DNA of 64,000 nt from Rotaria sordida (GCA_905250125.1 CAJNOL010001011.1:1-64000), one strand, 5' to 3'; positions 1 through 12,594 are shown, counted from the first letter of the stretch. Translations and numbers: made by a program. Notes: a model not told the origin generated them from the letters alone.

Positions 1-46
1 TTTTAAAAAAACCCAATAAATAGAAGGATGCCTGCAAGAAAGATAT

Positions 47-217
47 GAATCATTTGTTGGAATAATTATTCTGATGGAAATCAATCACTTACCAAAGATG
101 AAACTTTATTGGAGTAAAGATATTGTTTTTCGTAATAGTTTTTTCTCTTCGATTATGTTAAGAGATTGTTTTCTTCAAATTTTTTATGATTTAATACAAA
201 TTTTACGGCAAGATTGA
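47..217 (+). pseudogene. piggyBac-type transposase fragment
   Basis: An open stretch of 56 codons ending at TGA 215-217 reads like the start of the piggyBac (DDE_Tnp_1_7) transposase core: a hydrophobic helix (GIIILMEINHLPKMK) followed by LYWSKD, FRNSFFSSIM and LRDCFLQIL. Those blocks correspond to the family's 'lP.l.dYWs.d...F.siMsrdrF..il' signature. No catalytic aspartates are present, because only this block survives, and the frame stops soon after. Upstream the frame may continue a few codons towards base 35, near the window edge. It is most likely a relic; the rest of the element may lie to the left. Identification is from the motif order only. Confidence 0.6.
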
Positions 218-1428
218 TTGCAATGAGAGTATATTCTCATTAGCCTGGTGTTCATAGATTTTCAAGCATGTTTGAGAGGTGTTCGTAGAAAAATTTTGAC
301 TTGCGATATTCGGATCTTCATCGGAACTCCTTCGAAGTGGATGTTCGTGGACACAACTCATCGAGTTCTATCTACCTATTTAATTAGATCTAAGGTATCT
401 TTTCTTTCGATGTGTTCACAAGTGTTCGCGTAGTTTATAGGGACCCCAAATTACCATAAGAAAATACTTGTAGTTGGCCTTCTCGTCGATAGGCATTATG
501 TCAGTATTTTTTTGTAAAAATCATCAGAAAGATTCGTTTTTTAGAATGATTTGGTGATTGATACGTCTCAATCTATTTTTTTTGTAAGTGTTGGTCATGG
601 ATCCAATCAATACAGTTCGTCACGTACTGAGTTTTTTCGAACTATAACATATTTCTCTTCCGAGGAAAAATCCTCGAATGTTTTCCTGGAATTTCAACAA
701 AAACTATGAGTTTGTCAAGATAAGTACTATGATCACAAACCTAAAATAATTAACGACTGAGATTGGGTTCAATAAAAAAAAGTTCCAGTTAAAACGTTTT
801 TTTGACTAGATCCTAACGTGAAACAGGGTTACATTTTTTGACAAAAAATGTTCGTAAAAAGCGTTGAAGTGCTCTTACGTCGACTGATTTTTCGCTGCTG
901 ATTGAGAATATTCGGGTGTGAGTATATTTGTCGGTATTAGTAAGAATATGACGAGCAGTACTACCATTACACCCAAATCCAGACCTATACGCGTGCGCAT
1001 ACACTCAAGGCTGTGATGAAAGTTTCATGTACATAAATTAAAAGGCATCTTAATAGCTGAGGATGCTCTAGAAATATTCAAGCACATATCAATAGAAATC
1101 TCAGCAGTAGTCTTATTGTGTGCTAAAACATAGTATATATCTTTTTGAAGTAGATCTTTTATAATAGTACTCGCCTGTTGATAGTATTTGAGCATAATTG
1201 AAGTTTTTCTATGTATTTTGATAGAGTTGCTTTCAGCATCTAATCGATAGTTTGTCTTTTATATGTACATGTATTTATTACATAGAAAAAGAATGTCAAG
1301 TCTTACTGTTTAAATATTAAAAAACAATAAAAATAGTAGAAAAAAAAATTGCATGAATAATTTATTTACTCCATATCATGATATTGTCCAATTTATTTTC
1401 GAAGCTCTCGTCTCTTTTTACTAATACT
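218..1428. other. intergenic, no gene recognised
   Basis: AT-rich sequence with short accidental ORFs only. None shows a recognisable domain or a convincing splice pattern. I saw no RNA gene or clear repeat here. Confidence 0.5.
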
Positions 1429-3153
1429 TTATGATAATATTGCAAATATTTCTATTAATAAAAGAAATATTGTTAAATTGAATCGAACAGAATTCGACGT
1501 TTTCGGACAATTGAGATCCGATGTCCAATCGTCACTACCAACACAATTTGTACATACAAAAAGTCCAAATGGATCGTATTTTTCTTTTATACTTTTCAGT
1601 TGATTATAAATAACTTTCGAACCGTAAAATTTCTCTTGCCAATTCACTTCATTTGGATGAGCTTCATTAGCGTAGCAGGTTGGTTGTGAACCAGCAGGTA
1701 ATACTGCGTCTAACATCGCTGCTCGAAGTAACACTTGTGCAGCTAAGTAGTCTTGATCAGCTTTGGATGTTGTATCTGACCAATCTTGAGTACAGGCCAT
1801 ACGAAGGAGAGCTGTACGCCATCCAGGATTGATACTATTATTTCTGTTGGTTGTATTTGATACCTGTCCACCGGCTATTAAGCTGCCCCGAAGATTCGAT
1901 CCAGTTGTACGCTGACCTTTCGCTTGGATAAAGACTTCTGCAACTTGTTTTGGTTTACTCCGAATTATACTTTCTGGAATAAGTCGTGAGCTCACTAGAA
2001 AATCATAGCCAGTCGGATTATTTGGTTCCAATACAAGGGCAAAGTAGTAATAAAATGATGGAAAAGCAAAACTATTAGTGCTATTGAAATGTAAATCGGT
2101 GTTGTTGGCCACAAATTGATTCAATGTAGCATTGAGTGCAGCCCAATCTCCATTAGGTACATGAAATAAAACACTTAGTGTCAGATCGGTTATATCGAAA
2201 TAGGCAGACCATCCGGCATCGGCTACTATTGGTAAAAATTCGACGAAGCTTTCAATCAATTTTGCATAGCTAGTAGCATTTGATGCACTGACTGAACACG
2301 TTGCAACAACAACACTTGGTGATGGAAAAGTTCGTACAACAGCAGAAAGTACAATCGCATAAGTACCTCCACCTCCACCGTTTAGTGCCCAGAATAAGTC
2401 ACCATTTTGACATGCATTTACCGTTTGACGTTGTCCATCTGCAGTTACAACATCATATTCAAGTACTTGATCAGCAGCCATACCTTTCCAACGCGACAAT
2501 GGACTGTGGCCACCACCCTCAAGGTAGCCACCAACCGCACTCACTGTACCTGATGCTGCACCAATTGCTACCAAGTTGAATTTACTCAGCCATCGATAGA
2601 CTTCACTCCATTGGACACCTGCTTCTATACAAACAGCATTTGATATATTGGTGAGATCACAGGATGAGTATTGTTCAATTAATGTCATGTTTTTCATATG
2701 ATGAAGCCATAAAAGTAGAGATCCGGCTGCTGTCGATCGACCTAAATAATCATGTCCAGTACTTTTGATAACTAAGCGAAGATTATTCGTCGCAGCGAAT
2801 CGAACAGTTGCTTTAACATGTTCGGGCGATATTGCGTCGACAGCCAGCACCGGTACAGAACCTTGATTACATGTTGACCTATTCACGAAAATTGAACATG
2901 AACTATTTTCCCAATTATGATTTTGCATTGCACCAACTTGATCACTGCGCCATGTCGCATTTGACCATTGTGCTTTGGTTATACTACAAGCCGTAGAATT
3001 ATAACTCCTTTCATTACATACAGCAGCTGATGGCTCAGGTATGACGAGACGACCGTTAATGGATTCATTGAACATTTGCCAAACAGTAGCATTTGGCCAA
3101 CATGACGAATTACTCGCCAGACAACGGCAACGGAGTTCTTCAAAATAATAACA
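1429..3153 (-). CDS. Secreted FAD-linked oxidase (BBE family), 5' end unresolved
   Basis: Large open frame encoding an FAD-dependent oxidoreductase of the PCMH/berberine-bridge type. The familiar ATG at 3075 is internal: the frame extends upstream through a CRC...CWP segment (CRCLASNSSCWPNATVWQ), typical of the N-terminus of the secreted fungal-type proteins, to about 3153. The FAD site shows STGHDYLGRSTAAGSL, whose His is the expected covalent flavin ligand. The C-terminal BBE block is KEKYDPFGLFVC. At least ten N-glycosylation sequons and a hydrophobic C-terminal tail (FNLTIFLLLIEIFAILS) after a small-residue stretch suggest secretion and a GPI anchor. A signal-peptide-like stretch (MVFMSLSVVLVLCQF...) reads on the same strand from 3533, but I could not join it in frame. 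The substrate is unknown; the family oxidises alcohols, sugars or alkaloids. Resemblance to fungal proteins suggests horizontal acquisition, common in bdelloids, but this is untested. Confidence 0.85.
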   Translation of the reverse strand, partial: CYYFEELRCRCLASNSSCWPNATVWQMFNESINGRLVIPEPSAAVCNERSYNSTACSITKAQWSNATWRSDQVGAMQNHNWENSSCSIFVNRSTCNQGSVPVLAVDAISPEHVKATVRFAATNNLRLVIKSTGHDYLGRSTAAGSLLLWLHHMKNMTLIEQYSSCDLTNISNAVCIEAGVQWSEVYRWLSKFNLVAIGAASGTVSAVGGYLEGGGHSPLSRWKGMAADQVLEYDVVTADGQRQTVNACQNGDLFWALNGGGGGTYAIVLSAVVRTFPSPSVVVATCSVSASNATSYAKLIESFVEFLPIVADAGWSAYFDITDLTLSVLFHVPNGDWAALNATLNQFVANNTDLHFNSTNSFAFPSFYYYFALVLEPNNPTGYDFLVSSRLIPESIIRSKPKQVAEVFIQAKGQRTTGSNLRGSLIAGGQVSNTTNRNNSINPGWRTALLRMACTQDWSDTTSKADQDYLAAQVLLRAAMLDAVLPAGSQPTCYANEAHPNEVNWQEKFYGSKVIYNQLKSIKEKYDPFGLFVCTNCVGSDDWTSDLNCPKTSNSVRFNLTIFLLLIEIFAILS

Positions 3154-4911
3154 CTATTTAACTATTATACATGAAATAATTTTATATGAGTAACATACGT
3201 GCTATTGTCAATTGTTGATTGAAAATTATTGTCACGAAGTACAAGACAATGTGGACACAGTGCATGTGCATATTTTGATAAACTTCTGCCCGTAGATGTG
3301 TTACTTTTATGTATATCTATGATGCATATATATATATATATATATATAGAATATCCTTCAACTGATATTGACTCCCTGTATATTACTATAAAAGATAACA
3401 TACCTTCTCATCAATCAGAATCTACGTCATCTCTATCTTTAAGTATTTGGATTCGGATATTAGATGAAAATTCGTGTGTAACCACAACGAACTGGCATAG
3501 AACGAGAACTACCGATAAACTCATAAAAACCATTGTATATCTCAAATAACTATCGACACACCTTTCAAAAGAGAAGCGTCCAGATAGTTCGTGTTCTATA
3601 AAACCCTATTTTCAGCACTTTTTACACAACCTAGGACTAACTTCAATACCGTTGTGTTACAATTTTAATACAAATGTATTGTTGCTAGTATTGAGTTAAT
3701 ACTAGCAATTGAGTAAAAACGAAAAAAGCGTGATGTAGACTATTAAGAGAAAGAAATGTTGAAAATATATAAAATACTATTATTTACATGTTATTCATTA
3801 GACTATTGACTTCTGAACTTTCTCAAAGGCTGCTATACTAACAAAAATTAACCTAACTTTTTCTTTTGGAATCTATCGATCATTAAATGATTTGAATGAA
3901 ACTACAAAGCTTATTTCAGAATTAAGAAGCTAGAAAATGGCGAAGAAAGTTACACGCCTGTGTTAGATAGATGCGGCGAAAATTCTACAAAGTACATTAA
4001 ATCATAAAGCACAGCATATTCTGATCTAAATGAACAATATGTATAGGTTTTCCAATTTAATTGAAACAACGTGGCCAGCTAGATCTCCTATCCATATCAC
4101 ACGTAGAATTCAAAATTGCACAAAACAGATTTCTTTGTTTTGTAGTGAAATACTATATTTATGTCTCACACCTTGACATTTATTAAATTTTACTTGTCAA
4201 TGGAAGTTTAATAATTAAATCTAATTCTCAATGCTATTCAGAATAAATAGAAAAATCTTGGAGTTCTGTTCCTTTACCTCACAGATATAGGAGAGAAGAG
4301 ATGCATTGCATTAGTAAATTATCATAATAATCTTATGTAAAGAGAAAATTCTCAAGCATCTAAGTTGCTCAAAATTAGAGGGTCGTTTTCTTATTACTAT
4401 TTTGACGTTTATATTGTGAACTATTCTGAATTGTATGTTATGTGAAGAGACAATTGACATGTTACAGCTAGATTATCGGATTTCATATAAATCGAATTTA
4501 TGTTCTTTTCTTCCTTTGTTATCAGTGTTCTTTGTTTAAGACAAAGACTACTATTGATCAATGGGAATGAACTAATAAGATAATTTGAATATAGAGAAAA
4601 CAGAAAAGAAAAGAAAAAATAATGCTCAAGTGATCGTACCGGTATAAACAGATGTTATTAAATCGATACGAGAAGGCGCTGTTAAAAATACAATTATCTC
4701 TAGATAAAAATTCATTCTGATTAAAAACTATGAATTCTATGATCCATTCATAAAAAACTGTAAATTACTAAAAGTTTCGATTATTTGTTCATTGAATTAA
4801 TATACCTTGTTCTTAAGCCATCACTTGAAGTAATTGTCAAATGAAATTTGGAAACAGCTTAACGAAAAAAGAAACTGTAGGTAGGTTTAAACATTAATGT
4901 AGCAGCTCGGA
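3154..4911. other. Upstream region of the FAD oxidase, no other gene
   Basis: Contains the probable 5' exon region of the FAD oxidase (candidate signal peptide reading leftwards from 3533, candidate splice donors GTATGT near 3199 and 3400) and a TA microsatellite. The rest, to 4911, is AT-rich with no recognisable gene. Confidence 0.4.
3325..3349. repeat. (TA)n microsatellite
   Basis: About twelve uninterrupted TA units, in the probable 5' intron of the neighbouring FAD oxidase. Confidence 0.9.
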
Positions 4912-5350
4912 ATTAGGGATGTAACGGCGATGTTGAATCACCGGTTCATCGATCTATATCGACATATGCCGATATAGATCCAGGTCGATGATTCTGGCCT
5001 CCGAAAACAATCGGATTCTACTGAAACCGGCAGGAAAGATGCAGGAAGCATCATTATACCCCATAGAGAAACATCGGAAATCGCTGAAACATGGGTAGCA
5101 GTATTTCGATAGAAAATTTTTCGAATTTTGTTCAATGGTATACGGCTAATTTCTGTCGGAAAGAACAAAAAGTTGGCAGAAAGTCACTGGAAAAAATCCA
5201 AAAAATTTCTGATCGAAATACTGCTTCTATGTTCCAGCTATTTTCGGTGTTTTCCTGTCGCAAACGGTCTGTACTTCTTGATCTGGAGATCGGTATAAAC
5301 AGGTATAGAGCCTATATCGACTTATACCTAAGGAATGCAACGGTGAAAAT
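4912..5350. repeat. Imperfect inverted repeat, possible hAT-like MITE
   Basis: Starts TTAGGGATGTAACGGCGATG, resembling hAT-type termini. Matching inverted blocks lie inside (GCAGTATTTCGAT at 5097 against ATCGAAATACTGC at 5212; ATATCGAC / GTCGATAT units near both ends). The right terminus is not clearly defined and I found no target duplication. Short ORFs here follow the repeat and are not genes. Confidence 0.4.
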
Positions 5351-7120
5351 AACCAGTCCTTATCAGTAATTGTTCTACCGTTTTTTTATCAGCCATATTA
5401 GGCTTATTCTAGTTTATACTGGTGGTCTTAGGCGAATATTGATTTTTGAAGGCGTAGGTGAAGATATGTGGTGTGAAGACCTTCGCTACTTATTCATACC
5501 CAAGATATTCCGATTACTAAAAGTACCATCTACGTTAACTTCTGTTTGCGATATCTCTTGATGAATCTCTAGCGAACGAAAAACTCTTTCAGCAATATTG
5601 TGATCCATCCTAAAACTTAAAATTGTAGTCATACAAGTATGAAAATGTACTAGTCTTCAATATGTTTAGTATATTTTCGTCTGATAGCCAATATCAATCA
5701 TCTAGACAATGTTGCAATCATTTATGTTATAAATCTTATCAAAAACTTAAGCGTCAAAAGACATTATCGATTTCATATCCAAAAAAGACTATATTTTCGT
5801 ACGATTTTGATTGATAATCAATAGGGAGAAAAGTTGAGATTTTCATTGCCAATGATTGCTTCGATTGCAATCAGCTTTTTTCTTTTATTGATAATTTCGA
5901 TCGGTATGTGGTCTCTTAAGCACAAAAAAGTCGTAGCTCTGAAAAATTCAATCTATAGATGCTACGTGCTTAGAAGTGTAAGCTGCACGGCTGAGCCTGT
6001 CGGGTCCGAAAATTTTGTGTTGACTAGATCTGGATCTTCAAAGTTGCATTGATCGGGTTCGGATCGAAAGAAAACTTTGACGCATATAATAATATTTTTT
6101 GAATTTTTGTTCGTCATATTCAAAAAAAAAACAATAAAACTCTTCCTAACTACAATGTCTAAACTCAGTCATCATCGAGTCCCGATCCAAAAAATTTTTA
6201 TCAATCGGATCTGGGTCCAGAAATTCTTAGGCTCGATAGATTCTAGTTGTGACACAAAAATTTTCATACTTCGTATCAATCTTCGGCGATAATCTTCTCA
6301 TGTAAAACAAAAAGAAATAAAATCTGATTTTAACTAGAGATGTTAATTTATCTTTACTTTATGAAATAAAAATTTTTTTCTATAATAGTTAAATAGACAA
6401 ATACCATGTGTAGCAGCAGACTATGTTGATCAATATTCTTTCTTATCACCAATATCACTTTGATATGTGATATTATTAAAAAATCAAATTGATACATGAA
6501 GAAATATAAGGAAAAATCTTTTCTGTATATTTCATTACTATCTATCATATCATAACTTTTTGTGAACTACTTAATAAAAATTAAAGATCAGATTCTGATA
6601 GAAGAAAAAAAAGATTTCTTTATTATTTATTTTATCTTTATTTTACAAAGGTAGATAATATAAATGCTTTATCTATATTCTATGTATACGAAGATTTTCT
6701 TCCGCTTTATTTTTCAAAAATAAAGAATTCATATATCTTTATTTTTTAAATAACAAAGATTTATTTATATTTACTATTTATTTTAAATAAAAATTGACAT
6801 CGTACATCAAAATGTCAGATGTGTATCAAAGTTCGGTTTAGTATTATATATACTATGTATTGAGTCATGAAGTTAGAAAAACTATTCAGAAATTTGACTG
6901 GCTACATTAAAAATTAAGAGAAATATGTTGGATAGTCATTGTAATTCAAATAGATTATTAATCGAATAATCTGATTAAAACCCACAATTTTTTTCCTTTT
7001 TTTTTACATGCGTCTTATAGTTTCTCGCCACGCAGTTTTTTACCAGTATTGTCTATCTATTCCATTTGTGTATTAGTATCATATGCGTTAGCATGTCGTA
7101 ATCTACTCTTACCGTCATTT
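5351..7120. other. intergenic, degenerate repeat content
   Basis: No gene supported. Bases 5990-6240 contain GGGTCCGAAAATTTT and GGATCTGGGTCC-like words that recur near 40230-40550 and 52660-52870, so an old dispersed repeat is likely. The remainder is AT-rich. Confidence 0.4.
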
Positions 7121-7388
7121 AACTTGAAGAGATTATTAAACGATAGATCTTGATTCTCCAATCATGAGAATCTGCATCACGCCATTTTCTTTAATAAAAG
7201 AATCGAATATTATTTCTATGGATCTAATCCAAGCCCGAATTATAGTGACTTGAAGCAGCTTGAAGGTAATTCGTCACAATAATAGTTGATTCTTTTATCA
7301 AAGATTTTTCAAAGAAAATGGCTTGATGTGCGTCTCATGAATGGAGAAATTCGAAGAATTTTAGATTGATAATCTCTTCAAGTTGAAT
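7121..7388. repeat. Foldback (inverted-repeat) element
   Basis: Two arms of about 90 bases pair with one another. The left arm holds AACTTGAAGAGATTATT, CATGAGAATCTGCATCA, GCCATTTTCTTT and AAAAGAATC; the right arm carries their reverse complements in mirror order, ending AATCTCTTCAAGTT. The central spacer is about 70 bases and has no coding potential. It is probably a MITE-like remnant. Confidence 0.7.
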
Positions 7389-10162
7389 ATAAGTTGGAGT
7401 ACGTTTTCATACCTTCCATCACTGCCGATTAATGCATTAGTTTATACATCTACACTTGTAGTGATACAATTGCGCATACAAATTAATATTCAAAACGACG
7501 TCATGAATAACATAGTTACTTGCACTCTCGTATCGTTTTTATACTGAAATATGGTAAGTGACGCTGAATAAGTGGTAAGAAAGAAAAGAAAATAAGAAGT
7601 ATTTATATACCTTATTTGAAAGACAAGTGTACATGCAACAAGACACACACGTGTCTCTTCTAAAAACTAAATTATCATCACAAATTTTGTTTCTGACGAC
7701 AGCAAAGAAAAAGAAGTATTTCGTTACAAATACATATAGTGATAGAAATTGGCGAAAAAAAAGAAAAACAATGACATTTTCTTATTAGAAAATGAATGAA
7801 ATTCCATTGAAAAAAAAAATCGTCGACATACCTGTTTATTATCTTCTATTGTTCTTTTATTGGCCTATTCGTCATCAATCTACGTAGAGAAACACGTCAT
7901 TTTTTTTTTATACAAAATAATCATTTTAAAAAGTTATGTCTTATTTTTTATGCAGGTTCAAGATTCTTAGTCTTTATCATAAATGTGATAAAATACAAAA
8001 AAAAAATCAAACAGTTATTTATAATAGTGTTATTCGGAAGCATATTCTTCATTGTACAGTACTTCTGATGACATCAAAAAACTTTAATGGGAAAGTTAAA
8101 ATCGTACACAACTAAGAATATGCTTTGATGAGATACCGGACGACATTATTCTAAATAACTGTTACTGTATATGCCCTCATATTTATGAGGAAGACTATGA
8201 ATCCTAAATATTATTATCTTTGAATCATTGAATACATGATTTAATTTCGTGAAAAGTTAAACAGGAAATATGCTAACTAAAGGATATCTCTATGTAACAA
8301 GAACAAAAAAGAAGAAAATATAAATATTCTCCAGTCAGCATTAAAGAAAAATTCAAATGATGAAAAAACGACTTTAGACTCATTTAAAATTGAAAAAAGA
8401 AATATGATCTAACTAATCTATATCAGAGAAGAAATATTTCTCTTTATTTTACAGATGAATTACTCGTTGAAAATAAGAAATATATACTTTAATACTATTT
8501 GAATTTAACTATCTTTATAAATTAAATATTAGATTAAAAAAAAAAACTTGTACTAGATAAGAAGTATTCATATCTATTAAATATATGATACGTATTTTCT
8601 GTCAAGAATTTAGAACTTAACTGAAAAAGAATACATGCATATAAGAGAAAAGTATCTATCGTCAATCACTACACAAAGTTATTATTATTTGGAGAGTAAT
8701 TTCTTTGTGTACAGTAGGAAATATCTATTTGATAGAAAAAAAAAGAACATCAGCACATACAATTTCATAAGACGTATGTTTGTTCTATTTCTATAAATTA
8801 ACACTAATAAAAAAAAGAAAATTCTATTAAAAAATTTTCTCTTTCAAACTAAAAATGAACTCTATAATAGAGGAAGAATTTACGGTTTTTAATCAATCGA
8901 CACTTATGTTTTACTGCCACGAATTAATTACTAACAAAGAAAATATGATACATAAGAAGCATCGATCGCACTATTCATAAGTTTTGACAGCCTGATAAAA
9001 GAGAAAAAGTACTCATAGATCTTATAAAAAAAACCTCTACATCGTTAAGAACAGATATTAAACAAAGAAAAATGAACTGACATTAAGAAATAGAAGTATC
9101 CAAGCCGCTATTATCATAAATTAAATATTCGATAAAAAAAAAAAACAAATATGTTGCTTGAGATGTATCTACTTCTATAATTAAAATTATTGACGAAGTC
9201 AATTATATTAATAACCAACATATTATGTCAAATATTAGATGGACAATCAACTTACATGTCTAATATCGATAAAATACAACATTCATGCCATCATTGACAC
9301 AAAATGATCCGTGTTCTATGATAAGCATAGGTAGTAACAGTTCTCTAATCTCATCCAATTCAATACAAGAGAAGATAACTGCTAAACACACCAATAGACA
9401 GTTAACATATCTATTTGCAAACATAAATTGAGAGAAACAAGTTCATGGACTAGTCGTTCAATAATAAATAAAGTAAATAATATGTTGCAAACTTGATAGG
9501 CTAGTTTTGAACGATACCATAGCGTGTTATTATTCTCCAAAGGAATGAGAATATATAAATAATATTATAATTAACAAAACGACACACACTTATTCCTTGT
9601 TTATAGAAACACAACGCATTGATAAATTTCAATCATGAAAATAATCAATCGAATAAAGTTGTAAAAAAAAGATTTGCTCGATGATACATGTTCCTTTATG
9701 CAATGAAGGACAAATATTATAATCGTACTTATGTTGACAACTATGATAAGATGAATCATATAATGTATTTCTTATACTAATCAAGTAGACTTGTATGTCA
9801 ATAGACTCTATATTGAATGCAATGAACATTCAGAGATATAATTAACAATGAATATCAATTTATTGTGTTCATTTTATCAACAGAATTGTCGTCATGTTCA
9901 TAAAATAGACGAGGATAGTCTATTAATACGGACTCTTATCTGACAAACTATAATGAAATAAATAAGTGAAACAATATCGAATGCTCAGTAATTGGTCTTC
10001 GGATTTTTGGATGAGGCTAGATATAGCTTTAATACCAATGGATAGAGTAAATAATTCTTTATCGAACTGGGTTCTTAGTTGTTTTTTGAAATCTGGCGTG
10101 TAAAAATAGAAAAACAAATAGAGGGCGCTATCATATATGCATTACATTTAGACCAAATATGA
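7389..10162. other. long gene-free AT-rich stretch
   Basis: Many short poly-A and poly-T tracts and stop codons in all frames. I see no exon-like segment, RNA gene or strong repeat. Confidence 0.5.
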
Positions 10163-10830
10163 TCTGAAAGTTTTATATGTAATACATGTATATGTCAAAA
10201 TAATATAGAATGTAAAGAAAATCGTTATATAACACAGAGATTAACAGTAATTGATTTATCATCACGATTAGAACAACGTGTTAATAAATTTTTACTTCAT
10301 AAAGATTGTCATGATGAATGTCATGTTACAAATCGTGTATTAGTTTCTAGTTATAATAAAATATATGAAGTAAAACCACAATTAAAGAAATATTATTCAC
10401 ACATCAAGTAACAGATGATAATTATCCATATCGTACAAAAAATATATTTTCTTTTTCAAGAAATCGAAGTTGTTGCTATTATTTTCTTTTGTATGTATGT
10501 ACAAGAATATGATGAATATTGTCCTGCATCAAATACACGTCGTGTTTATATATCATATCTAGATACAGTACATTTTTTTTTGGGCCGAAACTTTATCGTC
10601 AAGGTGTATATCATGAAATTTCAAATTGCTTATTTGGATTATGCTAAACAACATGGATATATGCATGGCCATATATGGGCTCGTCCAGCAAGTGAAGATG
10701 TTGATTATATATTTCATTGTCATCTACCTGAACAGCATTTACCGAAATAAAAGTGCCTACACGATTGGTGTAAAAAAAAATGCTTGATCGAGTAATTGTA
10801 GAACGTGTTATTATTAATTTAGGATATTGT
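10163..10830 (+). pseudogene. Decayed CBP/p300 histone acetyltransferase (KAT11) fragment
   Basis: Translation across several frames recovers the CBP/p300 HAT region in order: a Cys-containing block (SFICNTC...CKENRY), a segment like the start of the HAT fold (SSRLEQRVNKFL, VEVKP-like YEVKPQLK), then YPYRTK, VQEYDEYCPA, RRVYISYLDTVHFF, RPKLYRQGVYHEI, YLDYAKQHGYMHGHIWA, DYIFHCHLPEQHLPK and KKMLDR..VERV. In intact enzymes these blocks build the acetyl-CoA pocket. Here the frame is broken at least four times: TAA at 10409-10411, shifts before FQEIEVV, at the T-run near 10565, after HEI, and near 10747. No flanking bromodomain, KIX or TAZ sequence is seen. It is a relic of a duplicated gene, not a working enzyme. 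Confidence 0.85.
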
Positions 10831-11178
10831 GCAAGATTGTTTGGATAATCAAGTATAAACCCTTCTATCGAATTTTAATAGTCACTATTCAAATCTTGAT
10901 TTTACCTACAATATAAATATTTGTTTTTTATTTTAACTCTTCGTTACTTTTGTGGAGTCCGAATGAACCTACTATACAGTTTTTCATCTAGTACTACGCT
11001 AGCATTTGTTGTTTCGGATCATTTCTTTTATCTAATCTCTAGTCTCTTGTTATTGTATAATATCCTTACTAGAAATTGTGAATAGCTCTAAGAGGAAGAA
11101 AACGCAGGGGTGGATCCACTTAAATCCCACGACAATAATGGTGTTATAGCCAATATATTTGGGCTTGCTGAAGCTAAA
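10831..11178. other. intergenic between decayed gene pieces
   Basis: No further CBP/p300 blocks and no other gene recognised. Confidence 0.4.
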
Positions 11179-11238
11179 TGTGGGTATGGATGTATCGGTG
11201 TGAGTCTTCTCTTCAACTACACCTCACATCCCCATTCA
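11179..11238. repeat. TGTGGG-like palindrome
   Basis: A G-rich arm (TGTGGGTATGGATG) and a C-rich arm (CACATCCCCATTC) flank a loop containing CTTCTCTTCAA, the reverse complement of the purine loop seen in other copies. One of a dispersed family in this window. Confidence 0.7.
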
Positions 11239-11697
11239 AACTGAGAAAAGAACAGCTTCACCATTGTGACAGAGGAACTTCAATTTTATAGGTTTTTATA
11301 ATCATGAAAAAAAAACAAAGATAAATAAAAAGGAAACATGCCCCATGTTTATCTACAGACAACCGTGTATATTAATATATGAGCATATTTCTTCTGTGTT
11401 CTAGACTACAGTGATGGAATCTATTATCTATTGAATTATTTTTTAACGCTGTTATAAACACAGTTTCGATCAACATATTTTCGACATTGTATACTCTCAT
11501 ATTGCCACCATGAAAACTGGCATATCAGTCTCTATAAGAAGGATATTTATAAATCTATAGTACATAAATGAATAGCTTGGATAAAACAATAGTATCAATT
11601 TTTTGTCAGTTTCTATGCGAAGGTCCAGGTAGACCCCACAACAGTAACGAAGTTTCAAAATGAGAACGGTAACGAAGGACTAATACTAGATATTGCC

Positions 11698-12110
11698 TTA
11701 TTTTTGTTCTGTATTTTCAAATTGACTTGTTAAATCTTCAGTTTGTTTATTATATTTTAAACATAATTTACCAATAATTGATTCACATCCTTCATATACT
11801 TGTTTTAATGAATATGTTTATATTTTGAAACTTCTTCTTGACATTGTTGTTGACGTTCAAACATAACTTCATTTATATCTTTACGATCAAATAATTCATT
11901 ACGTAATCATTCATTCTCTTCGATTAATTCATATTCTAAACGTTTATGTGATTCGTTTCCACTTTCCATATTATCTTGTATCCCTGTTTAGAATTGGAAA
12001 CATTATTTTTGTTGCAGATTCAATTTCAGTATTTGTAACAGATCGTGTTATTTGTTCTTTACATCGTGCTAAATGAACTTGTAAATTATGAATTTATTGC
12101 ATAAATCTAT
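11698..12110 (-). pseudogene. Coiled-coil protein gene remnant
   Basis: Reading leftwards, the frames encode charged, helix-forming segments with exon-like codon content: VHLARCKEQITRSVTNTEIE, then SHKRLEYELIEENE, an in-frame TGA, LRNELFDRKDINEVMFERQQ, a frameshift, and KQVYEGCESIIGKLCLKY...TSQFENTEQK before TAA at 11698-11700. The heptad-like pattern indicates a long coiled coil, but the family cannot be named. The stop, the frameshift and the lack of flanking exons make it a relic. It lies about 900 bases from the CBP/p300 relic on the opposite strand, so both may come from one degenerate duplicated segment. Confidence 0.55.
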
Positions 12111-12543
12111 CTCAAATTTAAATAGTAATTTGATTTGTTTAATGCATGAGGTTCTTTATTCAAATGCATTCTACATCATATTTTATAGATGAATTAGCAA
12201 GGAAACATTTTCAATTGATAAATCCCTTGTGAAATTGAACTCAGTGCATAAGATAGAGTCTAGTGAGATATAACATATCTCACAAGAATAAATGCTTTTG
12301 ACCCTTCTCTTCAGAGTTATAAGCATTAGAATGTTTGGTTTTTCTCGGAAGAGGTTATTGTTAGCTTCTGTAGCACTTCCAACATATAGTTATAAGTTTT
12401 CTTGCAGCAGATTGAAATCGACTAAGTAACTGAGATGACGTGACGTGGTAACTTGATAGCTTTTCAAAATGAGGATATGAGCTAATATATCGGAGTGGTT
12501 TTTAGATTGTACAGTACACTTAGAACTAGGTCGTAATAAAGAT

Positions 12544-12594
12544 GGTGGATGTGGGTGTGGTTTTAATAAGATGAATACGCACATCCATACCCAC
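12544..12594. repeat. TGTGGG-like palindrome
   Basis: Arms GGTGGATGTGGGTGTGG and CGCACATCCATACCCAC around the loop TTTTAATAAGATGAATA. Same architecture as the copies at 48632 and 62124. Confidence 0.7.

Noticed and set aside
2301..2579. Gln/His-rich plus-strand ORF
   Set aside because: Exact shadow of the FAD oxidase on the other strand.
5834..6052. ORF with one hydrophobic segment (MIASIAISFFLLLIISIGMW) faintly like the first helix of a sodium-solute symporter
   Set aside because: Starts at TTG, has a single helix, no second exon was found, and the rest of the frame lies in the GGGTCCG-type repeat. Too weak to call.
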